In this document: positions 35,527 to 46,738 of the stretch, piece after piece | Numbering within the stretch: position 1 is the first letter of the stretch | Layout of the letters: each line of letters begins with the position of its first letter | NCBI GenBank assembly: GCA_030295235.1 | Contig: AP026144.1 | Span: 434,001-498,000, forward strand | Length of the DNA: 64,000 bases | Source: Fistulifera solaris | Lineage: Eukaryota; Bacillariophyta; Bacillariophyceae; Naviculales; Stauroneidaceae | Direction: 5' to 3' | The notes under the pieces: model-generated | Databases searched by the model: none | Told to the model about the DNA's origin: nothing | The model's input: only the letters and a program-made list of their open reading frames with translations | Made by a program: the position numbers and the translations under genes

Positions 35527-36960
35527 TTAATGGCCGCACTTGAAGATATCGACCTTCGGATTCCACGTGCTGGGGCAAGTGAACTTCTGCAAGTCGCGAA
35601 GGCGACGACCTCCCTCTCCTTTTTTCCTCGGATTCGTCACGCAAACGGTGCATGTCAATTCTGCGCAACCGTTGCCATCGCACACCGTATTGGTCCAGGC
35701 AATATGGTCTCCAACACCACCACTGTCTGCGACACTAAACTTTGCCGGATGGTCTTCAAATCCGACTTGGCACGAACCGCCAGTAAGCTTGTCAACGGTT
35801 TTAGCCGCCCCATTGCAGAACGAGCAGCTTGGATTTCCAACGGTCAAGGCAGCCGAGCATCCATTGGTCTTGGTATAGGAAGGGAAGTAGTCAAGCGGCG
35901 CATTCGGTGGTGAAATGACTCCAGGTCCACCGCAGTCCAAGTTTGCCGAAGAAATGGACTCATCATCGACGACAGTAATTGTCGCTTGGCAAGAACTCAC
36001 GGCACCAGAATTGTCTGTCACAGTGAGTACAACGGTGGTCTCGCCAAGAGGATAGGGGCCGTAGTTGTCCAACACGGAACTGACAATGGAACCATCTGTA
36101 TCGTAGGACTGATTGTCGATCGCAGCAATGAGAGCACTCTGGTCGGGCGGGTTGTGCTCACAATGACTGATGGCGCTGACTTCAATGTTTTGGCATTGAG
36201 CGACGGGTGCGGCGTTGCAATTGAACGAGCCTCCCTCAAGCAAGACCCAAGAATCAAGAATTCCATCTCCAGCATCAGCCACAGCGAGTTTGATCGTATT
36301 GGTGCCAGACTTAGGGATACCTTGGGCGGTCAGCTTTGTCGTCAAGCCATCCGCTTCAATGTTGAAAGCACCCCCAGAGTTATTATTGAAATAGACCGAG
36401 TTAATATTTTGATTCACGCTGTTGATAGAGACAGGAGTAACGTTGTCGGGAAGAAGAGCGATGTTGACCCCGTTGAGAAAGAAGCCAAATACGTCATTGA
36501 ACGCGCGTCCAACGTATTCCAAGTACTCTTCCGACCCAAAGACATATTCGAAAGCGAGATCAAGGGTGGCCACCTGTCCTGCACCACATTGAAAATCAAA
36601 CTGGAGGACGCAAGCGTCGAGGGTTGAGAATCCCGGAATAAGCGAATTTAAGTTCGCGTCTCCGGGACGATTAAAGTTAGTTTGTGTGTTGGGTGCATTG
36701 TTCGGCCCGGCAATGTCGACGACTCTACCAGAACTGAGAATTACTCCCGATTCCGGCAAGGTCAAGCCCGAAACACTCGAGCCACCAGTGAAGAGTCCTG
36801 CACAACCTGGCGCCCCAATCAACTGCGCGTTCGACACTGTTGCACCACCGGACGTGGACAACAAATTAGCGGCCAAGGCAGCTGCGTTACTGTTGACAGT
36901 AGCACCTATCGCTGCAGATGCTGCCGCAAAGACGCTGGAAAAGATGATGTAGCTCAACAT
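35527..36960 (-). CDS. Secreted choice-of-anchor-L domain protein, 477 aa
   Basis: Extracellular protein of bacterial-type architecture. A signal peptide (MLSYIIFSSVFAAASAAIGA) is followed by a choice-of-anchor L domain. Visible motifs are SGVILSSGRV, a FEYVFGSEEYLEYVG block, FNDVFGFFLNG, and a later IKLAVADAGDGILDSWVLLEGGSF in two blocks. Then comes an immunoglobulin-like HYR/PKD-type beta domain (about residues 255-330) with YDTDGSIVSSVLDNYGPYPLGE and VVLTVTDNSG. A C-terminal Cys-rich region (about 340-477, some 13 Cys) has no sorting signal visible. In bacteria such domains sit on surface or secreted adhesin-like proteins, so a cell-surface, frustule or matrix role is plausible. The ATG at 36960 gives the signal peptide directly. 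Intact, intronless. Confidence 0.85.
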   Translation of the reverse strand: MLSYIIFSSVFAAASAAIGATVNSNAAALAANLLSTSGGATVSNAQLIGAPGCAGLFTGGSSVSGLTLPESGVILSSGRVVDIAGPNNAPNTQTNFNRPGDANLNSLIPGFSTLDACVLQFDFQCGAGQVATLDLAFEYVFGSEEYLEYVGRAFNDVFGFFLNGVNIALLPDNVTPVSINSVNQNINSVYFNNNSGGAFNIEADGLTTKLTAQGIPKSGTNTIKLAVADAGDGILDSWVLLEGGSFNCNAAPVAQCQNIEVSAISHCEHNPPDQSALIAAIDNQSYDTDGSIVSSVLDNYGPYPLGETTVVLTVTDNSGAVSSCQATITVVDDESISSANLDCGGPGVISPPNAPLDYFPSYTKTNGCSAALTVGNPSCSFCNGAAKTVDKLTGGSCQVGFEDHPAKFSVADSGGVGDHIAWTNTVCDGNGCAELTCTVCVTNPRKKGEGGRRLRDLQKFTCPSTWNPKVDIFKCGH

Positions 36961-37739
36961 GATTTCGATTTTGTGAGCAGATCTCGAAGTGAAGTCGCGG
37001 AGTATGTCGAAGCGACCGTGAACAATGCACAGCCGTAAGACTTGGTAGAAAGTGCGCGTGATTTGCTTTATTTATGTCATCAAATGCTGCACAGAAAAAA
37101 ACGCTGCATAGCGTACTACAAATACTAAATAGTGAGCAGTTTGCACAGCGTAAACCGTTATAGTTGACCTAAAGTCTGAAGTCGAAGAGAGGCATAAACA
37201 ATTTTCTTACAAAATAGCAAATAGCTGTCTGCGTAAACTTATGATGCGCTGGATGACTAACGGGCGACGGCACGAGTCTCGAAGATCGAATCGTCTCAAA
37301 CTGGCCAATTCATTTGCTGCAAAACGGCTCCAAGTCTAACTCTATTGTCTATTGTAGATTGTTAGTCATCTCAACTAGAAGATCGACCAAAAACGAATCC
37401 AGATGTCAGACGCCAAAAGCCAAAAGCCAGCATAGGGAGGAGTTAAACGTCAAACCTTACCTAGAGAGAGTAGAGAGACCTTTTGGATATTTTGTTGGTT
37501 TTTCCTGTAGTTGACACTTAGACCAGTACCACATATATATTTTATTCCTAATTTTTTAATCGTCAGAATCTAATCTTGACATTGGTCGCGCGAAATTTCT
37601 TGCTTCCTTTTTCGTGCTTAATTCTTATCAGTAGGCGATAAGTAAGAGGCAAGAGGTAAGAGAAAGAGGCACCTGGTACAGTATTCTAGTAGACAGTAGG
37701 CAATAGGCAATCTAGTTCGACATAAAGTTCGACACTCTC

Positions 37740-38000
37740 TCAAATACCAAATAACGAATATCGATATTCACGTTATAATAGCGTATTATATCAAGAGCCA
37801 TTTTTCCCAATATCGATATTTGTCGATATTTGTACGCCTGACAGACGGATTTGAGGTATTTTACGATAAAATGGCTGTGTTTTGCGGGCGAAGACAGACG
37901 GTCGCCGGTATTAATATCGTTTATTATATAGTGTAAAATTCGATATTGATATTCGTAAAAATCCAAATATCGATAACTATAAGAGGCAAAGGTAATCTTG
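37740..38000. repeat. AT-rich palindromic tract (ATATCGATAT motifs)
   Basis: TATCGATA-containing palindromes occur at about 37757, 37811, 37823, 37942 and 37967. Local GC falls to about 20% at 37921-37980. It may be a decayed element or a replication- or centromere-related sequence; nothing in the sequence decides. Confidence 0.5.
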
Positions 38001-38985
38001 AATCTTGTTCCACTTGTTCCTTCTCTTTCTAAAAAAATCGGGCAAGGGGCAAATGGAAAATGTAGGCGCAATGCGCAGTGCGCAGGCGTTGGGCATAAGT
38101 AATGATAAAGGGTTGGTTAGTACATTTGTGAATTCACACAAAGGAAATATGAAATATACCCCTTGCTTCATACTTCATACGAACAGTGCTAGGGGCTATC
38201 ATACTACTAATTTTACATTTTACCTTTTACCAGAATAAAGAGGTCTAACAGCGACAGGACAACGTAAAGTACACAGTACACAGTTTCTAGTCTTTAGCGT
38301 CACACGTGACACGTTTTTAGACACGAAGAACGAAGACTATGAAGTATGGAGTGTGAACTACGTAGTACACCGAGCTCCGAGTAGATCTATGAACTATGAA
38401 AAAATTTATGCAAGATACGAAGTACAAAATTTTCGGATTGAAAGGTTCAGAGTTCGAAGCTCGAAGCTCGGGGCAGATGCTTTATAATATTCTCCTTGCC
38501 GAAAAGAAATACGCAGCCCAGAGTGAAATTATTTAGTCCTTCCGGCTCCCTATCCCACCCATGCTACAGGTTTATCTTATTTTTTAGTCCTCCCACCATT
38601 ACCATTCTAGTCAACGTAAATTTTATAATGTTAAAGTGGTTTGGTCCGACCCATCGTCTCTCATTAGATATCAACTTGTTCTATCGGTTATCGCTTGACC
38701 ACAGAATCTTTAATTGGAAACAAGAATTTTAAAGGGTTGTGGTTGCAAAGGACATCAAGAGAGGAACAGTCTTGTCACTTGCTGAAGGATGGCCATCATT
38801 GCAGACAAAGTGGGTTTGTAAACAATGGAAGGGAAGCTTCCACGAAAAACACATGTTTATATTCATAATCGAGACCAGTCTATAGGTCTAGACTAATGTA
38901 CAAGTACTCTTTGCCTTCCGACTTTCGCCTGGATTCGAATTTTGGCAGCATCAGGGTTTGGTTATTTTCTCTGCGGGCGTACTTC

Positions 38986-39022
38986 GTACCGGTACCCGGT
39001 ACTGGTACCGGTGCCGGGTACA
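38986..39022. repeat. Degenerate GGTACC/CCGGTA array
   Basis: Imperfect run of GTACCGGTACCCGGTAC-type units about 250 bp upstream of the kinesin-like ATG. Same motif family as 422-456. A related AATACGGAATT motif lies at about 39105. Confidence 0.7.
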
Positions 39023-39273
39023 AGTACAAGGACTGCTAATTAAGTACCTAATAAGGTAAGTGCGTGCGCCGTCCGCTCGCCAGAAAGTGCGGACCCTGAT
39101 TCGTAATACGGAATTCAGTACCGATGTTTGGTGCAACGGTTCTGAAGATAATATATAGAAAACGACTTGAAACTGTCTTGCACCAGCGATATATTTCGCT
39201 CATCACGCACCTGACCATGATATTCATATTGACGACGGCAACATGAAATGATTTATTCGAAAGTCTCACCCCG

Positions 39274-42200
39274 ATGATCTCGTCAATCTGTCTTGAAAAA
39301 GCTTTTGATCGATCCTATGAACATTGTATTGACGAAGCTGCAAGGAAACAGGTGAAAAAGAGGATACAGCGCTTGATTTTGTTTTCTCGATGGAAGGTAG
39401 CCAACTTTCCACAACCTCGCCCGCGGGGTTCGGAGAGATGCAGGAACGACCAAAGTCACCTTTTTCGCCATTGTTGCAAAAAAATAAAAAGAAAGAGACC
39501 AACGCAACAAAAGGGAAGAGACTTTGATGAATTTTCCTTGAACCCTTGTCGACGAGTTTCGATCGTTGTGGCTGTTGGCAATGGAAGCGAATCGATTGAC
39601 GACGAGAACCGAATCTGTATTTTCCCCACCAGAGACGCCGATTCTACCCGAGAGCTAATTGTATTGAATCCCAAAGCATATGGAAGGCTCATTCCACCGC
39701 GAACTAGTCAACAAGACGTTGCGAAAATGGTGTCTCAGATAGCTCCGCTCGCGCAAGAAGACTGGACTCGGACATTTCGATTTCAACATGTCGTTTGGCC
39801 TCCGAAGCATACTCACCAGAAAGAGTACTCCGTTATTCATCGAGACTTTCCTGATAATACTCTGATGAATCTCTGTTCGGGTGCAGCAAACGATATTCTT
39901 GCCAAAGATTCGACTATCAATCGAATTTTTGTGGCCCTGGGCAATTCGGGCAAAACAGAAATTCTCTTCGGCAGCATCGCGACCCAGAAACCTTCCGTCG
40001 CGGAAGTCTTTGCCCAGTCTGTTCAAGATCTCAGCCGCGAGGAGCTATTGCGTCGATATGGATTGCTGGGATGGACCGTACAATCTATTCTAGACCGCCT
40101 ACCCGAGGACAAAACTGCTGTGTGTACACTCTCCGTATTGGAAGTTTCGGACGAGAACTCTTTGTTTGATCTGCTGGCCACCCGCCCGTTCACTCAAGAT
40201 GCATCAAAGCGAGTTACGATACGCTATAATAATGGGTCGAATCATGCATGGTCAAAGGACGAAGTACAAGCACGTGGTACAGGGACGGTGGGCGCCGTTG
40301 TTGAAGGTCTTTCCAACCAGCCGATCGATTCGTTGAAAGGTCTCGCACACAGTATGAGAAGAGCGTTTGCGGCAGCTCTACACGAAAAACGGAAGACATC
40401 ACGCGGAACATTGGTAATATCCGTTCGTGTGTGGCAACAAGCGGAGAAATCACAATTTCAACAAAAGTTTGAAAAGAATACTGCAATTCAATTCGTGGAC
40501 TTGGGTGTGGTGGAGCACGATGAAATGCCTGCTTATTTTAAACGTAACGCTGCCATTCGAAAATCAGAATCAGTTCTTGGAAGCGTCTTGAGGGGAGCTC
40601 TCCTCAGAGAGGCAGGTCATGATGCGGTGATTCCCTACAGAGACTCGGCTTTGACTAAAGTTCTACAAAGGTCCATGGATCATCCTGATTCCCGAACAAT
40701 TGTAATGGCATGCTTATCGCCTGGCATTGAAGCGCATGATGAAAGTATGCTGACCCTAAGGTATATTAGCCGTTTAACGAGCAAACCAGGCCAAGAAGTG
40801 CAATCGACGTCTTTTGACAGCATAATGCAAGCTTCTACAACAGGAGGTTCACCAAGTTCGTCAGCTCCGCTTAACTTGTCAGAGCTTACAAAAGAAGACG
40901 GCTCCTCCGCATACTTGCTACAAAATTTGCTTTCAGACCCGCGACAACGACTAGCTAAATTGGCCATCCCTGGAAAAGTCAGTAAAGATGTTGCTAGGTT
41001 CTCTTTTGAAGTTAGCGATGACGAGCCAACTCCATACAAAGGACCTTCGTCACCAAAAATTAATCAAGCTGTTCAAGAAACACGAGTTACATCGGAGGAT
41101 CCCAAGTCGATTTCAGAAGAACAACGCGCTCCACCAGGAAAGCATATATCAAGTCTAACATCGCAGAAATCCGATCTATCCTCGACTGAAACACCCTCGA
41201 AGATAACTACTCCATTGGCTCAGAATATGAACAAGGCTGACTCCGGAGCGTCACCACCATCTTTTCAATCTTTGCGACCAAGTCCTCCTGGCTGTCATTT
41301 GAAAGAGAGACCTGGTGGGGTCTTTTCGAAAACGCAACTTTCGATGGGAGCCTCCGGCGACAGCGAAGAACCAATCACTCCGCATACGGTGGAATTAACA
41401 ACGCTTCATCAAGTCAATGTTTCGCCTATTCTTCCTAGAACGTCAAAGGATGTTAACTTATCTGGTGCAGGTCCATTAGAGCCGACAAGCATTGGTAACT
41501 CTGATCTGTCGTCCATTTCGCGGAACATGAGCGAGGATCTCAAACGATTGACAAAGGATACAAAGAAGGAGCAAAGCCAGACACCAAATTCAGCTAAAAC
41601 TCACTTTCAAGCAAAGCTTTCTCCCAAATTCGACTCGTCTGTCGTTCAAAAGAGCAAGAAAGCCATGAATTTTTTTACGCAAAACTTGGAGCGAGGACGA
41701 TACTAGAGCAAGTCCAAGCTTGAAATTTATTAATAGGAATCGAGACAATTCTAGAGACCGCCTTGTAATAAAAGCAGAAACATCTGTTGACCAAGCTATG
41801 AATGATCTTTCATTCGAGCTTCTTAGGCGTTCAAAGGCACTCGACAATCAGAAAATACTAAGTAATTCATTCAAGTCCGAGCTTGATGATCTTTCTATGG
41901 AACTTTTTGGCAAACAGACAGTCATGGAATCAGATAAGGAGCCTTTTGATGAAGTTTCCGATCTTTCTGGAAGGCGAGTTAAGCATGCTATGGATCTTTC
42001 GACTCCTCGCCATCTTGCTCCATCGTTGTCAGAATCACTCAATTCAAAAAGCTTGCAAGCATCCATCTCAAATTCTGCTTCATTGAAGAGAACTGCGTCT
42101 GCTGTTGAAGGATCCGTTGCCAGTGACTTGGATTCGCTTCAAAGTGCTATGGAACACGTCCGTTTAAGTCAAAACAGTCTCAGACACGCTAATAATTCTG

Positions 42201-43688
42201 CACGAAATAGCGAAAATAATCGTTACAAGTCCGAGTTGTCAAGTAGTCGACGCATCGCTATCCAGCGCGGATTGTCAAATGGAGATGCCGATTCTGTCGA
42301 TCACCATCATAATCAAGAAACAGAAGATAGAGAGAAAGAAATTAAGCACCTTCGTGATCAGCTGGAAAGAGCACTTGCAGAGAAGAGTGAAGTGGTAAAA
42401 ATAGCTGAAGAAGCTATTATGACGCAGGCTGAACTGGAAGAACGTGTGCTAGAGCTGGAACGTCAAAATTCTAGGCAAACAAATATTACTAGCTCGCTTC
42501 AGTCGGAAACGAATTTCATAAGGAATCATCAGCAAGAAAATGAAAGCAAAGATTACCAAAATGAAGTCAGCGGCATTGACGCGAAGCTTGTGACTCTTCA
42601 GCACCGACTGATGCATTCAGAACGAGAAAGAAAAACGCTTGGAGATAGAGGTCATCGATAGGCAGCGAGAATATGTACAACTGATATCAAAATTTGACGG
42701 TTCACTTGACAGAGAAGACGTCCCAATTAGTGTCCAAGAGGACGACCTACGCCGACTGCTTATATCCAAAGATTCGACTATTGTGGGTCTTACCGAGGAC
42801 AAGGAGAAGCTCACACGTGAGATGTCGAAACTGATGGATGAAAGAAGTGCGCTCATTGATCAGCTTGAAGAATTAGAGAAAGAATTATCCTTCGTTAAGA
42901 CAGAAAGGGATGATATGGCGACAAGAATGAATGTAGCACTAGAATCACAAGACTCTTTGATTCAGGAACTGGAGGAAACAAGATTTGAGCTTGATCGTCG
43001 CTTGACTGATGTCCAGGAACTTTCTTCCAGCATTAAAAAGTTACTGCGTGAGAAAGAAGAGTCTGATGCTTTGAACGAACGTATGGAGGAAGCTTTAAGC
43101 AGCTTTGAGAGCGAAACGAGGTTCCGGCTGGATAAAGTCTTGGATGATCGTCGCGAGGCTAAGTCCTTACTTGAAAACACTCTGAGAGACAACGCAAAAC
43201 TGGTGGAAACTATCAAAAGTCTTCGTGAGTCTCTCGAATCTGCGAGACAAGAAAGTGAAGAAGAGAGGCTTCGTTACCACGAGGAGGGAACAGCAATGGA
43301 AAATTTGGAACGTGAAAACTTGCTGCTTCGAGAACAAAACCGTGAGATGAGGAGCGCCCTTGAACAAAACGATGGACGATCTCGTAGCTTTGACGTACCT
43401 AACAGTGCAAGCTCCCACGACATAAGATCTACCAGTGGGCGTGACGGTGGAAGTCAGCTACGTCATGTTGGTTCAAGAACAAAATTTGATCCATCAAGAA
43501 TCTTGTCTCCAGCGAGCACATCGTCCATCCGTGCTGAGGATGTTGCCGCTTTCATGTCTTTAACTGCTAAAGCATCTCTGGACGAGAAGATTTTGCTTGC
43601 TTCGATTGGCGATGCCAAAGATGCTGAGATAGAGGCGCTTCGTCTCAGAATTCGTCTCCTTGAGAGAAGAAAGGCTGAGTATCAATAG
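39274..43688 (+). CDS. Kinesin-like protein with degenerate motor, long coiled-coil (two frame breaks)
   Basis: The kinesin-fold assignment rests on the end of the motor: VIPYRDSALTKVLQRSM, then TIVMACLSPG and a LTLRYISRL block (about residues 450-510). These match kinesin VPYRDSKLTRLLQDSL...STLRYA. The nucleotide-binding motifs are all altered. The P-loop reads VALGNSGKTEILFG (kinesin GQTGSGKTYTM) near residue 230. Switch I reads KTSRGTLVIS instead of NxxSSRSH. Switch II reads FVDLGVVEHDE instead of DLAGSE. A low-complexity Ser-rich region (about 510-830) and coiled coil (about 1000-1400) follow. The frame breaks at the T7 run 41670-41676 and the A5 run 42631-42635. Removing one base at each keeps the coiled-coil register and gives about 1470 aa. 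The ATG at 39274 is used; the first 100 residues are unlike kinesins. Probably not an active ATPase. Confidence 0.8.
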
Positions 43689-44823
43689 CATTTCTCAAAT
43701 CGCACGGTGGAGTAGACAAATCTGAATGTCGTTGTAACATATAAATGAGGTGTAACAGAGGTATGATTTTGTTGAAATAGCTAGCATGACGATTCAACGC
43801 ATTGTCTCTTAGTTCGTTTTCAAATTTAAACCCAAGCGGGTCTCGTTGTATAAAAAAGGTCTACGCTACTGGTATAAACCTTCTCTTTCGTTCAAAGAGA
43901 TTATTTGAAACGGTTTTAAAGGTGTAGTCCAATTGAAACTTGAAACTCCTGACTCCAGGCTCGCCTCGAAAGCATTGATCTTGCTAGAGTTTAGTATGTA
44001 GTTCGTTTGTTTTCATGTTCACGATGCCGTTGTTCCACGTAATACGTGCTTAGAAGGCTAGGAGGATACCGATACTGGACGTAACTGTTGACACGACGAA
44101 GAACGAATGGATGATGGTCTGATTGTCATTTTTCTGAAATCATTTTAGCTGTCCAATGTACCGTTGCCGAAGGACATGTTCTTTACAGGGCAGTCTGCGA
44201 CTTTTACTGCAATGTCTTCAACATCGTGGATTTGTATAGCTATTGATGTATAAGAATGGATCAATTTTTGGATCTTCTTCAACCATTACCGGTACCGGGA
44301 ACGGCGTTAAAATTCTGCCTCGTCGTAGACGCTACGTAGAATTTTGTACTGGGAGGCAGAATTTTAACGTCCTTACCCGGTAATGCAGTAGCAAGTAGCA
44401 ACCATTCCATTCGCCTCGCAGCTCGCTGATTCCAAACAACCAAATACGGAGTAATACCAAACTCCAAAAAATACGAAAGAACAAAATCTGAAAGCGTATG
44501 CACTGCAACTTAGCTCATTTACTTTCAAAGCTATATTCAAAATTCTTTATAGCATTTCCAAGTACGTTTCTCAGTTCTTTCCTTTCTCTGGGGCAAAAGC
44601 AAAGTCGTTTTACTACTGAAAAGACTTCTCCCAAAGGAATAGCGAATGCTCCGAACAGAAGGCCGGTGGCCAGTGCTGCTGTCGTCTGTCGTCTTCGTTC
44701 CGCAGCTGCAGAAGAATTCTTGAGCGCTCGACCGAGGTGACAGCTGCCCGTTGCCCGCGTGTCAAAGCAATCTGGCATCTTTCCAAATGATGCAAAAGAA
44801 AAGGGCTTTATAATATACCAACA
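43689..44823. other. 1.1-kb intergenic region with a fold-back element
   Basis: No gene supported. It contains the 100-bp inverted-repeat element at 44285-44384 and an AATACGGAGTAAT motif at about 44444. A TTTATAATAT string at about 44808-44817 is near the next ATG. Confidence 0.5.
44285..44384. repeat. 100-bp fold-back (MITE-like) element
   Basis: The ends ATTACCGG (44285-44292) and CCGGTAAT (44377-44384) are exact inverted copies. An inner arm of about 18 bp (GCGTTAAAATTCTGCCTC near 44304-44321) is repeated inverted at about 44352-44369. The arms enclose some 30 bp. The structure could form a long hairpin. No clear target-site duplication flanks it, so a transposon origin is unproved. Confidence 0.75.
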
Positions 44824-46069
44824 ATGCAGTCCCAAACGTTTGATTTGGGGGAAGGGTATCGTGATGCTCTTCCTGAACTTATTGCGGCGTTAGGATGCTC
44901 GAGGTCGGGTGCGGAGGGCGTTGGTTGTTCCGCTACGAAAAAAGAAGCTTCGAGTTTCGATTCCGAAATCGCATCTGTGAAGATAGTCGTTGCCTGCCCG
45001 AGCCTCTCACTTCAACATGAACACGTTGAATACAAATCCGTGGGACTGGGATCGCGCTCGCGAGAACAAGTAGCGGGTCATGCAGCTTCCCTCATGGCGC
45101 GAACTGAGAACATCACTGTGGGATTTTCTCACGGAAAGTTCACCGTCTACAATGACAAGGAAAAGGAGCTCTTGGAGAATCTATACCAATCTTTTGCGAT
45201 ACTGGTTCATAGCAGAGTGCGAGCTTATACTACTATGATCGCACGCCATTGCACGACGCTTTCCGAGAAACTCGCTTCTTCGAATAAACACGTGGAAACG
45301 AGAAAAAGGTACATTGGCAAGCTAGATCGTCTTTTGAACGCCGCTCACGCCATCCATCTCGACCAAATGGCTATGACCTTTGAAGTGGAGAACCTTGATT
45401 TGGATGCGGATGACTCTGTGGCTCCGCTTTCGTTCGGCTTTCAGATTGATCTGGACCTTCCAGCATCCAACGCCCAAAATAGCTCAGCCTACAAGATGGC
45501 GATCAAAGTCCCAGGCGAAGCGAAAGGTAAGAAATTTCATTTTGTCTACTGTTTTAGAACAAGCTATGTTGTTAACTGAAATCTTGTGTTCTTTAGTCAC
45601 AGCAAAGGATTCCATTTTGATCACTATCGACACGGATGAACTTTTGTGGACGCTCGTGGAGAAGGCTTCGGAGGTTGTGGATTTACTGGCGGAACATTTG
45701 ACGGATCCTAGCCGTTCAAATACCGCCCCAATGCCACGAAGCAGTAGTTTCCTGAGCATGCCCCCTCCCAAGCCGCGTGATCCCTCGCTTCAAGCCGGTT
45801 TGCATCTCCTCAGTAGCGCTGCGCTGGCGTCTTCGCCCCCGGTGGTATCTCCGGATGTGGGTGCCAAGCCTTCGATCTCTTCTGACGCACCTATTCCAAC
45901 ACTGATTTTGACAGACGCGAAATTAGAGACGGATGAGGAAGATGATGACTTTACGCACTTTTCCGTCGACCAATGCGAGAATATTGTGGATAACATATTC
46001 TGCAGCGGAATAGACGAGACTGTCTTCGGGGTGCCACCTTCCAAGAAAATGAAGTTAGAATCTTTCTAA
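44824..46069 (+). CDS. Hypothetical nuclear-type protein, one intron, 391 aa
   Basis: Family not recognised. Exon 1 is 44824-45526. The 70-bp intron 45527-45596 (GTAAGA...TTTAG) is supported because exon 1 otherwise runs into a stop and the downstream frame continues smoothly. Exon 2 runs to 46069, and the total is an exact codon number. The N-terminal half (about residues 1-180) is mixed alpha/beta, with a TVGFSHGKFTVYNDKEKELLENLY segment in two blocks and helices up to about residue 185. The C-terminal half has a Pro/Ser-rich linker, an acidic stretch (TDEEDDDFTHF), and a terminal PPSKKMKLESF with a basic NLS-like KKMKL. A chromatin or transcription role is only a guess. Confidence 0.7.
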
Positions 46070-46738
46070 CTTCGACGGAAGTCGTCTGACTTTCTATCTG
46101 TTCCATTTGACTCGGGATAATTCTGCCTATTCCATCCCGGCCTGTTCCTTCCCATCATCCTTTCAATTTTGCTGAACATACTATGCTACGACGGGCAAGC
46201 CGCCCATTAGAATTCCACGCAGCCTTCTTCACATTCCCGCACACTGTAACGATAATTAGAGGGGAAGATTGCGTGGACTATTTAAGAAATGACGAGAGAA
46301 TTGCAAGGTATCGCTGACACTAAGTAATAAACTACCCTTGCTCTGTGAATGTCGTACTGTAAACCCTAGCCGCGTTTGAACCGTTGGCTCGAGTCACGAA
46401 TACTCTATTCACGCTTTCGTACATCCAATCAATCGTGATGAAATGTTCAACGGAAGTTTCATTGGACGATGAGAGTATTTTTTTCATAGATAGAAACTGG
46501 TGCGCCGCACGCCTGTCAACCTCCCCCCTGCAACGGAGCGCGCACTCGATTTTTTCTGCCTCCAACGGTTCCGCCGGCGTTTTTCTGTGTTTCTCAACAC
46601 AACACAACACAACACAACACACGCTTGTGTTACGCACTCTCTCCTTTGGCAGGCAAACGAATGGAAGAAAGCATCTCCTCTTTGTAACAACAACAGAATC
46701 AAAGCTACAAACAAAACACAATAATAAAAACATACACA
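46070..46738. other. Intergenic region upstream of the LRR gene
   Basis: No supported gene. A pentanucleotide array ACACA/CAACA (about 46596-46622) lies about 120 bp before the LRR start, probably in its 5' leader, with A/C-rich sequence continuing to the ATG. Confidence 0.5.

Larger units (their letters stand above)
36961..39273. other. 2.3-kb gene-free, partly AT-rich region
   Basis: No supported gene. From about 37740 to 38000 it is AT-rich (20-37% GC in most 60-bp lines), with repeated ATATCGATATT-type palindromes. There are purine-rich GGCAAGAGGTAAGAG-like strings near 37640 and a GGTACC-type array at 38986-39022. It separates the divergent choice-of-anchor-L and kinesin-like genes. Confidence 0.55.
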
